This document shows positions 48,595-54,894 of a stretch of 64,000 nt of DNA, piece by piece. Below the pieces are notes generated by a model that did not search any database, was not told the DNA's origin, and worked only from the letters and a program-made list of their open reading frames with translations. Source of the stretch: Hydrogenovibrio thermophilus (GTDB taxonomy: Bacteria; Pseudomonadota; Gammaproteobacteria; Thiomicrospirales; Thiomicrospiraceae); NCBI RefSeq assembly GCF_004028275.1, contig NZ_CP035033.1, positions 1,302,001 to 1,366,000 on the forward strand, read 5' to 3'. A program made the translations under genes and the position numbers. How positions within the stretch are numbered: position 1 is the first letter of the stretch; each line of letters starts with the position of its first letter.

Positions 48595-49961
48595 CCATTT
48601 TGGCTTTCTGCGCCAATCGCCAACTGCGGCAAAATCTGTATCAAGGCCTCATAAATGTCAGGTTCAATGGAACTGCCACACTCGCTTTTGAGTATCGACA
48701 GCGCTTTTTCGATCGGCATGGCATCTCGATAAGGGCGGGAAGCGGTCAGGGCATCAAAAATATCCGCCACGGTGATCAGTTTAGTTTCAAATAAAATTTC
48801 TTCACTTTTCAGCCCATAAGGGTAGCCCTTTCCATTGAGCTTTTCATGGTGTGCCCCGCAGATTTTGGCAATTCGGTTAAACGGTTGGATGCGTTGTAGA
48901 ATTTGTTCGGAATACAGTGGGTGCAGTTGAACCTGTTTAAATTCATCATCCGTCAGTTTGCCGGGCTTATCCAGAATGTGGTTACTTACCCCCAGTTTGC
49001 CAATATCATGCAGCAGGGCACAGCGGTTGATTTCTCTCTGCTGTTCAAAGGAAAACCCAAAATGCTGACTGAGTTTGACGGTGTAATCGGCTACCCGAGA
49101 ACTGTGATCGTGCGTAAAAGGGCTTTTCGCATCGACAATCATGGCAAACGCATAGGTGATGTCATCAATTTTCTGTTGAGTCAGTGTGATTTTTTCGGCT
49201 TCCGGTTCGAGCGAACGAATATCGCTTTCAAGGTCTGTTTTCGTTAAGGTTTCCCAAAAGGGCGATTGTGTTTCAAGACTCAATAAGGCGTCAACCAACG
49301 CCGGGTTAAACCAGGAGCCTTTTCGGGAACGAACCTCGTTTAACGCCGCAACCTGACCACCGGTTTGAAAAAACACATCGGTCACTTGCGAAAGCAGTGC
49401 AATTTGCGCATTGATTGGAATTTGATCTCCGGCCACGCCATAGGGCTTTCCATTGCCATTCCAGTGCTCGTCTAAATAACGAATACCGTCGGCGATTTCT
49501 TCATTAAACCCGAGGCGTTTTGCGATATCCGCGCCTCGCTCGCAGCGCGTTGCGAACATTTCCGTGCTTTGTTCGTCACCGAAGCGAGCAATATTGATCA
49601 AACGTTTCGTTTTGGAAATTAAGCCACTTCCGACGGCCGTATGCTTGAGGACAAAGTCAAGCATCTGCTTGTAGCTGTCATTATCGACCAATTTAAAATC
49701 TTTTTTCGCTTGGCGCTCATCACTGCCATACAGTTCATATAAACGCGCGGCATTACTGCTGCACCCGGCATCTTTCAATAGAAGGGTGTAGTACAAATTC
49801 CAAATGTGTTTGGATTCCAAGCCGATGATCTTGCCAATGTGCATCCCAATCCAGCAGCAGCGCACACTGTGCCCGGCGGGTTGTCCTTCCGTTAAGTCCA
49901 AGGCATAACTCAAGGCACTGATGACTTGCGAAAGGCTTAAATTTTGTACTTTATCGACCAT
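48591..49961 (-). CDS. Tandem HD-GYP-like phosphohydrolase
   Basis: A 456-residue cytoplasmic protein with two HD-GYP units. The C-terminal unit (about 265-450) has HDHSSRVADYT, LLHDIGKLG (317-324) and HHEKLNGKGYP (371-381), close to the HHExxDGxGYP consensus but with Asn for Asp, so c-di-GMP hydrolysis is plausible. The N-terminal unit (about 15-200) is degenerate: LLLKDAGC replaces LLHDIGK and DEHWNGNGKPYG replaces the GYP box, so it probably only binds or dimerises. Together with two GGDEF proteins it indicates active c-di-GMP turnover. Confidence 0.85.
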   Translation of the reverse strand: MVDKVQNLSLSQVISALSYALDLTEGQPAGHSVRCCWIGMHIGKIIGLESKHIWNLYYTLLLKDAGCSSNAARLYELYGSDERQAKKDFKLVDNDSYKQMLDFVLKHTAVGSGLISKTKRLINIARFGDEQSTEMFATRCERGADIAKRLGFNEEIADGIRYLDEHWNGNGKPYGVAGDQIPINAQIALLSQVTDVFFQTGGQVAALNEVRSRKGSWFNPALVDALLSLETQSPFWETLTKTDLESDIRSLEPEAEKITLTQQKIDDITYAFAMIVDAKSPFTHDHSSRVADYTVKLSQHFGFSFEQQREINRCALLHDIGKLGVSNHILDKPGKLTDDEFKQVQLHPLYSEQILQRIQPFNRIAKICGAHHEKLNGKGYPYGLKSEEILFETKLITVADIFDALTASRPYRDAMPIEKALSILKSECGSSIEPDIYEALIQILPQLAIGAESQNG

Positions 49962-50157
49962 GGTTTGAAAGATTCCATTTAAAAATGATGACGGGAGAAC
50001 AATGGTCCCTTGATCACCACCTTAACGGAATTTCCGAATCAAAAACATTAAAAAATGTAATTCATCCGACAAGATGACCGGTGACAGTGAATGGAATTTC
50101 GAAAAGGCTTTATTTTCGGTTTGACGGTCATGCCTAAGCTTTAACCAATCAATTTGA

Positions 50158-50167
50158 CCAGGCCTGG
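50158..50167. repeat. CCAGGCCTGG copy
   Basis: Exact palindrome; flanks TTTGA and TCGATTTTT, close to the full extended consensus. Confidence 0.95.
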
Positions 50168-50278
50168 TCGATTTTTCGTGGGGTTGCGTATCGGTCAGCG
50201 GCTAGGCTATGCTTATCACTTTGCAAAACAGAAGGGCGTGGCATGCCCTTGGTTTCAACAGGCTAACAAACAAAATCA

Positions 50279-50288
50279 CCAGGCCTGG
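50279..50288. repeat. CCAGGCCTGG copy
   Basis: Exact palindrome 23 bases before the small gene at 50312; flanks AAAATCA and TTAATATT. Only 121 bases from the previous copy. Confidence 0.95.
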
Positions 50289-50311
50289 TTAATATTGAAT
50301 GGAGACCCTTG

Positions 50312-50617
50312 ATGATCAAAACCCACGAAGACTTACACCAGTTGGTGTCGACGGAAATAGAACGTTATTTAGCCGAACACCCGGAGGCTTCCATCACCTT
50401 TGAGGTGGCTGAAAACAATTCCTGTAGTATGAAAAACACCCAGAATGACCATAAGTTCGTGTTTTTGTTCGCCCGCTTCGGCGATGAATATAAAGTGGGC
50501 TTTGCTCTGTACAAAGGCTATGATCCTAATCCTTGCTGGATTGACGATATTGAACATGAAGGCTTTGACCAAAATTTTATGCAAATCCTCATCAAAGAAC
50601 ACTTAATCGGAGAGTGA
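50312..50617 (+). CDS. Small acidic hypothetical protein
   Basis: A 101-residue protein (about pI acidic by eye) that I do not recognise. It begins MIKTHEDLHQLVSTEIERYL and has a helical N-terminus, then a beta-rich middle (HKFVFLFARFGDEYKVGFALYKGYDPNPCWIDDI). No signal peptide or membrane segment. The start is set at ATG 50312 with GGAG seven bases upstream. It is isolated from its neighbours by spacers holding repeats. Confidence 0.65.
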   Translation: MIKTHEDLHQLVSTEIERYLAEHPEASITFEVAENNSCSMKNTQNDHKFVFLFARFGDEYKVGFALYKGYDPNPCWIDDIEHEGFDQNFMQILIKEHLIGE

Positions 50618-50627
50618 ATCCAAAAAA

Positions 50628-50672
50628 AACCGGGTCAAAACGCCCTGTATTGTATAGGAATTTGGCCCGGTT
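50628..50672. terminator. Hairpin after the small gene at 50312
   Basis: AACCGGGTCAAA pairs with TTTGGCCCGGTT across a 21-base loop. The A run lies on its left, so it would be a good terminator only for minus-strand transcription; for the plus-strand gene it may act as a 3' stability structure. Confidence 0.5.
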
Positions 50673-50745
50673 TCCCCGCCACCAATTGCATATCCGAATG
50701 CAAAAATACGCCTTTTGCACGCTCTATCTGTAACACTTTATTTTA

Positions 50746-50907
50746 AGAGAGCTTTGCACGGGATGGATACACGTCTAAAAATGGCTAAAATCTTCCTGAA
50801 TGTCGTTGAAAAACTCGTTAATAGGCAGCTATTAGCGTCGTTTTCCGCCTAATTCAGAAAAATTTGATCTCATTTTTTCCACGCGTCCCACCCATGCAAA
50901 GCTCTCT
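50746..50907. mobile_element. 162-bp MITE with 13-bp terminal inverted repeats
   Basis: AGAGAGCTTTGCA (50746-50758) is repeated inverted at 50895-50907, with imperfect continuation inward (CGGGATGG against TGGGTGGG). A TTA triplet directly flanks both ends (50743-50745 and 50908-50910), consistent with a 3-bp target duplication. No transposase is encoded. The ends and the TNA-type duplication fit IS5-family (IS1031-like) elements by general knowledge; the parent is not in the window. The surrounding 433-bp spacer (50618-51050) holds this element, a hairpin, one CCAGGCCTGG and an orphan reading-frame tail. Confidence 0.8.
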
Positions 50908-50920
50908 TTAACAATAATCA

Positions 50921-50930
50921 CCAGGCCTGG
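50921..50930. repeat. CCAGGCCTGG copy beside the MITE
   Basis: Exact palindrome 10 bases outside the right target duplication; flanks ATAATCA and GCATTTTTAA fit the extended consensus. Confidence 0.95.
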
Positions 50931-50951
50931 GCATTTTTAAACTTATGGCAA

Positions 50952-51047
50952 TGCTCAAGCTATGGCGGATACCACCCCGGTTTTAACGGCACAAAATGCC
51001 TGTTTGATGCGGGGGACTTTAAAGATGAATTTGAAAGGGCGAAGTAA
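50952..51047 (+). pseudogene. Start-less reading-frame tail before parA
   Basis: A 31-codon tail (CSSYGGYHPGFNGTK... ending EFERAK then TAA) looks protein-like in composition, with Tyr/Gly-rich start and charged end, but has no start codon or ribosome site; the frame stays open leftward through the palindrome to the MITE. It may be the 3' end of a gene broken by MITE insertion. I do not recognise the family. Confidence 0.35.
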
Positions 51048-51050
51048 CGC

Positions 51051-51686
51051 ATGACATCGGCACGGATTTTAGCGGTGGCCAACCAGAAGGGCGGCACCGG
51101 CAAGACCACTTTAAGCATGAACCTAGCCGCAGGCCTGGTCAATCACGGCCGTGTGCTGTTGATTGATGCCGACCCGCAAGGTTCGGCCACCCAGTGGTGC
51201 CGGTTGTCGGCCGAAGACAAACCGTTTCCGGTTCCCGTCATCGCTGTGGCCGGGCATTTGGCTCACGAAGTGGAACGCTTTGCAAACGATTACGATTTTA
51301 TTGTCATTGATTGCCCGCCAACACTGGAAACCGGCGTCATGCAAGCCGCGCTCAAAGTGTCCCAAACGCTGTTGATTCCGGTGTTGCCGTCACCGATGGA
51401 TTTATGGGCCAGCCTTCGCATTGCCGAAGCCATTGAACAAGCCAAAAGGCACAACCGGCCCTTACAGCCCTATATCGTCATCAATCAGTTGGAACCCCGC
51501 AGTGCCTTATCCAACGCCATGCAAGAAGCTCTGCAAGAGTTCGATATTCCCGCCTTGAAAAGCGGCCTGCGTCGTCGCGCCGTTTATCGCAATGCGGCGG
51601 TGGATGGGCTGAGTGTCTATTGCATGGGCAAACGTGGCGAAATGGCCGCCAATGAAATCGACGATATTATCCAGGAGGTTTTATGA
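51051..51686 (+). CDS. Orphan ParA/McdA-like ATPase
   Basis: A 211-residue ParA-family ATPase with the deviant Walker A KGGTGKTT (13-20), Walker A-prime DADPQGSA (near 41-48) and DCPP switch. It lacks the N-terminal HTH of plasmid type Ia ParA, and is shorter than Soj. There is no ParB or parS nearby; instead a small basic protein overlaps its stop. Short orphan ParA proteins of this type position cargos such as carboxysomes, chemoreceptor arrays or pili on the nucleoid. A one-mismatch palindrome (GCAGGCCTGG) lies at 51129. Confidence 0.92.
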   Translation: MTSARILAVANQKGGTGKTTLSMNLAAGLVNHGRVLLIDADPQGSATQWCRLSAEDKPFPVPVIAVAGHLAHEVERFANDYDFIVIDCPPTLETGVMQAALKVSQTLLIPVLPSPMDLWASLRIAEAIEQAKRHNRPLQPYIVINQLEPRSALSNAMQEALQEFDIPALKSGLRRRAVYRNAAVDGLSVYCMGKRGEMAANEIDDIIQEVL

Positions 51687-51889
51687 CCACCCAAAACACC
51701 ACTGCATCTAAATTAACCGACAGTCTGCGTCGTGCCAAAACCACGCAGGAAAAACCCGCCAGCAAAACAACCGCAACGCCATCGCGTCAAAAGACGCCCG
51801 CTAAGCCGGTCGTCAAAAAACCAGCTTCAAAAGAGGAATCAACAGAACGGGTTAAACCCATGATTTCAAAACGCGTTTGGCCGGATTGA
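51683..51889 (+). CDS. Small basic partner of the orphan ParA
   Basis: A 68-residue Lys/Thr/Ala/Pro-rich, probably disordered protein whose ATG overlaps the parA stop by four bases (ATGA). It ends in KRVWPD; a conserved C-terminal tryptophan is a described feature of the proteobacterial McdB carboxysome adaptor group and of some unassigned ParA partners. The basic N-terminal part could bind the ParA ATPase or DNA. No carboxysome genes are in the window, so the cargo is unknown. Confidence 0.75.
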   Translation: MTTQNTTASKLTDSLRRAKTTQEKPASKTTATPSRQKTPAKPVVKKPASKEESTERVKPMISKRVWPD

Positions 51890-51935
51890 CCCAATATTCA
51901 ATCGGGTCAAATTCGATTCATTTATCAAACATAAA

Positions 51936-52355
51936 TTAAGCGTTGGTGTTGCCGTTTTTCCGTAACAAATCTCGAATCTCGGTTAACAGTTTTTCCTCTG
52001 CGGATGGCTCCGGTGGCGCGGCTGGAGTTTCCTCGACTTTCTCGGCTTCTTCTTTTTCCTTAGCCATTCGTTCCTGCAATCGGTTGATGCTCCGTACTAG
52101 GAAAAAGACCACCAACGCAATTAACACAAAGTTAATGATGGCTTGGATAAAGTTGCCGTAGGTGATGGTCGCCGCACCGACTTGGAAGGCCAGCGCCGTG
52201 AAGTCCACTCCGCCCAACGCAATACCAATCAAGGGCATAACAATGTCATCCACCAATGATTTTACAATCGCGGTGAAAGCCGCTCCAATAATGACCGCGA
52301 CAGCCAAATCAAGCACATTTCCTCGATTAATGAACGTACGGAATTCTTTGATCAT
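51936..52355 (-). CDS. mscL: Large-conductance mechanosensitive channel MscL
   Basis: A 139-residue homopentameric inner-membrane channel that opens under osmotic downshock. The amphipathic N-helix and TM1 (FRTFINRGNVLDLAVAVIIGAAFTAIV) and TM2 (FIQAIINFVLIALVVFFLV) are canonical; the cytoplasmic tail is Glu/Pro-rich with a terminal helix. An attC-like sequence lies upstream. Confidence 0.97.
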   Translation of the reverse strand: MIKEFRTFINRGNVLDLAVAVIIGAAFTAIVKSLVDDIVMPLIGIALGGVDFTALAFQVGAATITYGNFIQAIINFVLIALVVFFLVRSINRLQERMAKEKEEAEKVEETPAAPPEPSAEEKLLTEIRDLLRKNGNTNA

Positions 52356-52416
52356 GTTTTGTTCTCTTTTACCTTTGTGTTTTCAATGAAGTGAGTGCGG
52401 CGTTATTTTTTCGACC

Positions 52417-52476
52417 CGCTAACACCAAACTCAGCGAGCGAGCCTTGAAAAACTTCGCTTGAGTGCCTTGTTAACC
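52417..52476 (-). repeat. attC-like recombination site (60 bp)
   Basis: On the minus strand the sequence opens GGTTAAC, then a 5-base spacer, then ACTCAAGCG, and closes CGCTGAGT, 5-base spacer, GTTAGCG. The two halves pair with one extra base on one side. This is the simple-site pattern (R''-spacer-L''...L'-spacer-R') of integron attC sites, though the outer boxes deviate from RYYYAAC/GTTRRRY. It lies after the stop of the P-loop kinase gene. Confidence 0.55.
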
Positions 52477-52578
52477 TTGGTCTTAGGGTACTTTTATCTA
52501 AATTGGATTGCAAATGACGTGGCGGTAAATTTGGATGAATGGGGGAACCAAACCGGTTCGATTGGATGTGTCTAGTGA

Positions 52579-53073
52579 TTATTTATTGAGGACAATGTCG
52601 ATGTTGAAGCCTTCATCCTCCGTTGGAGCCTGAAAGTAACGGTTGACCTGGTGAAACACCGTTTCGGTATCAAATTGGGCGCGTTCCGGTGATTCCAGTC
52701 GGCGTTTTTCCAGCCGCTGTAAGCACAGCGAATCGTCGGTTTGCAGATAAATTAATTTATGGGGAATCTGACTTTCGTCGAATAGCTCTTTAAACCAAGC
52801 CCGTTGTTTTGGGGTGTTGCCCGGAAAATCCATCACCACCGAAACGCCGGAATGCAACAGGCTTTGAACATGGCTTTTTAGCAAGGGTTTCAAGCGTGCC
52901 GAATACAGGATGTAATCGTCAAAGTTTTGAATTTCATCAGGATAAAGAGCTACCAACCAATCATCTTCAGACAGCAAAATCGCTTTGAGTTCGTTCGCCA
53001 GTTGTTTGGCGTAAGTGGATTTCCCCGCGCCCATTTTGCCGCTGAAAAAAATCAAAGTGCCTGTTTCGTTCAT
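52579..53073 (-). CDS. P-loop kinase-like AAA protein
   Basis: A 164-residue P-loop NTPase with Walker A FSGKMGAGKST (9-19) and a DDW/DFPG pattern of the AAA_33 (zeta-toxin/polynucleotide kinase-like) group, with a lid helix LEKRRLES. It likely phosphorylates a small molecule, nucleotide or cofactor. The start at 53073 follows AAAGGA; an upstream in-frame extension is Cys-rich and not conserved-looking. There is no antitoxin partner, so a zeta-type toxin is not supported. Confidence 0.8.
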   Translation of the reverse strand: MNETGTLIFFSGKMGAGKSTYAKQLANELKAILLSEDDWLVALYPDEIQNFDDYILYSARLKPLLKSHVQSLLHSGVSVVMDFPGNTPKQRAWFKELFDESQIPHKLIYLQTDDSLCLQRLEKRRLESPERAQFDTETVFHQVNRYFQAPTEDEGFNIDIVLNK

Positions 53074-53119
53074 TGCATATCCTTTGCAAATGGAGCATTC
53101 AATCAAATGACCAATATTA

Positions 53120-53129
53120 CCAGGCCTGG
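53120..53129. repeat. CCAGGCCTGG copy upstream of the kinase gene
   Basis: Exact palindrome inside the putative cassette array, flanked by ATATTA and TCGTTTTTACC. Confidence 0.95.
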
Positions 53130-53152
53130 TCGTTTTTACCGAAAGGTATTGA

Positions 53153-53209
53153 AGCAACCTCGAGTAATCAATCGAGTCTGACTCCATTGGTTTGAGTGCA
53201 TTGTTATGC
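53153..53209 (-). repeat. Degenerate attC-like site
   Basis: On the minus strand GCATAAC, five bases, then ACTCAA open the site, an imperfect CAATGGAGTC/GACTCGATTG stem forms the centre, and GTTGC closes it. The opening half matches attC well; the closing half is decayed. Confidence 0.4.
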
Positions 53210-53265
53210 GTCTGTTGCCTGTGGACTGATCTGTCCTAAACCTTTTCCACGATGACATACTTGAG

Positions 53266-53460
53266 TCATGTATCTCTTTCCTTATCGTCCTGTAAGCGAG
53301 CACGCCACATGGCAATGCTGATACCTAGAAAGATTAGTCCAAGCCAGAAAATCTCATTGGCATTGTTATTTGCTTCAAAACTCATGATTACCATTCCGGC
53401 ACCAGTAGCACCAAGGAGGTACCGGATTACGTCCATATTTGTCGTTTTAGATAGGCTCAT
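53266..53460 (-). CDS. Small two-helix membrane protein
   Basis: A 64-residue protein with two hydrophobic segments (about 12-30 and 37-53) and charged ends (ends RLQDDKERDT). I do not recognise it. It sits alone between attC-like sequences, as expected of a cassette gene. Confidence 0.65.
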   Translation of the reverse strand: MSLSKTTNMDVIRYLLGATGAGMVIMSFEANNNANEIFWLGLIFLGISIAMWRARLQDDKERDT

Positions 53461-53487
53461 TCCGTAATCTCCGATCTATTATCGCCA

Positions 53488-53517
53488 CCCCGTTAAGCTA
53501 ACCGGTCTTTGTTAGGT
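53488..53517 (-). repeat. attC-like core site overlapping a stop codon
   Basis: Minus-strand ACCTAAC (53511-53517) is a perfect RYYYAAC core and contains the TAA stop of the 147-residue gene; it is followed by a spacer and a short ACC-GGTTA/TAAC-GGGGT hairpin. It is the exact complement of the GTTAGGT at the far end of the two-gene module. Confidence 0.5.
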
Positions 53518-53955
53518 GTTTAAAGCTTTTGTGATTTGTTTTTTACCAGCAAAATATAATCGAATATAGACTGGCTTTTTATTCCATCCAAAATAATCAG
53601 CTTCACTGAAATTAAATGTTTTTGTATCGTAAGGTTCAATTCTGACATTAATCAATGAATCTTCTGGCGACCAAATACATTTTTCTTTTCCATCGTTTAT
53701 AACATAAAGCTCCATATACTCAAGAAGAACAGGCTTGGAAGATAGGTTGTTGATATTTATATCGTTCCCGATCTCAGGAATACTTCTGAAAACTGGGCTA
53801 ACCTCGATTCTAAAACGGTTACTCCAATACTCGTAAATTTTAAGAAATGCTAAGACTGTTGAGAGGATTGCTCCCCATACTGACATAAAGGTTGTCGCTT
53901 CTATTTCAAGTCCGAATATATTCATGTTTTTTGATTGAGTGACAGTTAGTTTCAT
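53512..53955 (-). CDS. Membrane-anchored hypothetical protein
   Basis: A 147-residue protein with one membrane helix (about 20-42) and a C-terminal beta-rich domain. No family recognised. The DNA is markedly AT-rich compared with flanking genes. It starts directly at the stop of the lipoprotein gene (TAAATG), so the two form a module; both are candidates for a transferred cassette. Confidence 0.7.
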   Translation of the reverse strand: MKLTVTQSKNMNIFGLEIEATTFMSVWGAILSTVLAFLKIYEYWSNRFRIEVSPVFRSIPEIGNDININNLSSKPVLLEYMELYVINDGKEKCIWSPEDSLINVRIEPYDTKTFNFSEADYFGWNKKPVYIRLYFAGKKQITKALNT

Positions 53956-54684
53956 TTACTCAATAAATTCAGTTCCAGACATGGTTGAAAGAATTTCATA
54001 TGTAATATTTACACTTGATGCATCTAAAATTTTTATTTTTATTTTCTTAAACGCAAATAAGCCTTGATTTGAGTTATTTAGTTCAAAGTCAAAATCTTGA
54101 GAATATGCCTCACGGATCATATTTTTAGCAAATTCTTGTACGGTGAATTTTGCAAGGTTTTTTGATTTTCCTTTATAAATGATTTTATAGCTATGCTCAG
54201 GGTAATCAATACTTTCACTTTGAACAACTTCCTTTGTATACTTAACTGCAGGAGTTAGTGGGTTCCAGTTCAACTTATTTCTAAAAGTCCACTCACTAAA
54301 TGAACCAACGCCTACAGGGTCTTTTAAGCAAATTCTTGGGGTACAGAATAAATTAGAGAAAATACCTTGTTGTGAAAAAATTGTTTTTGCTGATGATTTT
54401 TGATTTCTGCTCAAAGTCAATTTATCATCATTTTCTAGATTAATACTTGCAGGTTCAGTTAAGGTAAAAACATATCCTTTAGTAACAATTAACTCTACAT
54501 CTCTGTAAATCGAATCTCCAACAGTCGCGGTTTTTATCTCGCCTTTTTTCTGCATAACTACTTTATGATAACTTTTAGATTCACTGTCAGTTATATTTAT
54601 AATTCTTACGCCACCATTTGATGAACAGCCAGATAATATTGAAGCAGTTATTAAGAAACAACCAAATAAAATTGCTTTATTCAT
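53956..54684 (-). CDS. AT-rich putative lipoprotein
   Basis: A 242-residue protein with a lipoprotein signal (LSGC near 17-20) and an unrecognised, beta-rich secreted domain with two cysteines (FCTPRIC). The coding DNA is strikingly AT-rich. A downstream transmembrane partner is translated in tandem, suggesting an envelope complex. No homologue is recognised by eye. Confidence 0.7.
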   Translation of the reverse strand: MNKAILFGCFLITASILSGCSSNGGVRIINITDSESKSYHKVVMQKKGEIKTATVGDSIYRDVELIVTKGYVFTLTEPASINLENDDKLTLSRNQKSSAKTIFSQQGIFSNLFCTPRICLKDPVGVGSFSEWTFRNKLNWNPLTPAVKYTKEVVQSESIDYPEHSYKIIYKGKSKNLAKFTVQEFAKNMIREAYSQDFDFELNNSNQGLFAFKKIKIKILDASSVNITYEILSTMSGTEFIE

Positions 54685-54813
54685 GAAAAAATCTCTTATT
54701 TATTAATAAAATAGGACGCTACGCTTTAATTAAGGCAGGCATTACTATTTCTATTTGATTCACCAAATGAAAAAGGGTTGCGTCCAATTTTTTTGATCGG
54801 TTATCGAATTTTG

Positions 54814-54842
54814 ACCTAACTTTCTTATCAGAGAAAGTTGTT
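54814..54842 (-). repeat. attC-like core GTTAGGT with hairpin
   Basis: Minus-strand GTTAGGT (54814-54820) is a perfect GTTRRRY core and is preceded by an AACTTTCT/AGAAAGTT hairpin (54818-54839). It marks the 5' boundary of the AT-rich module and is complementary to the ACCTAAC at its 3' end. Confidence 0.5.
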
Positions 54843-54894
54843 TCGTTTTTACGATTATCCTACTCGACTTGATTTTAAAAATTAAGTAAAAACT

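Larger units (their letters stand above)
49962..50311. other. 350-bp intergenic region with two CCAGGCCTGG copies
   Basis: The spacer between the divergent HD-GYP gene and the small ORF at 50312 holds exact palindromes at 50158-50167 and 50279-50288. The first is inside a 14-bp perfect palindrome with a TCGATTTTT right flank. No convincing promoter or RNA gene was recognised; short AT-rich segments near 50000-50080 may hold the HD-GYP promoter. Confidence 0.4.

Noticed and set aside
50158-50930. CRISPR array or iteron origin from three nearby CCAGGCCTGG copies
   Set aside because: Spacing is irregular (121 and 642 bases), there are no equal spacers, and no rep or cas gene is near.
51051-51889. 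Plasmid or chromosome partition locus
   Set aside because: No ParB, no parS-like inverted repeat and no replication gene; the partner is too small and lacks an HTH.
52579-53073. Zeta-type toxin of a toxin-antitoxin pair
   Set aside because: It has a P-loop kinase fold, but there is no small antitoxin gene in tandem.
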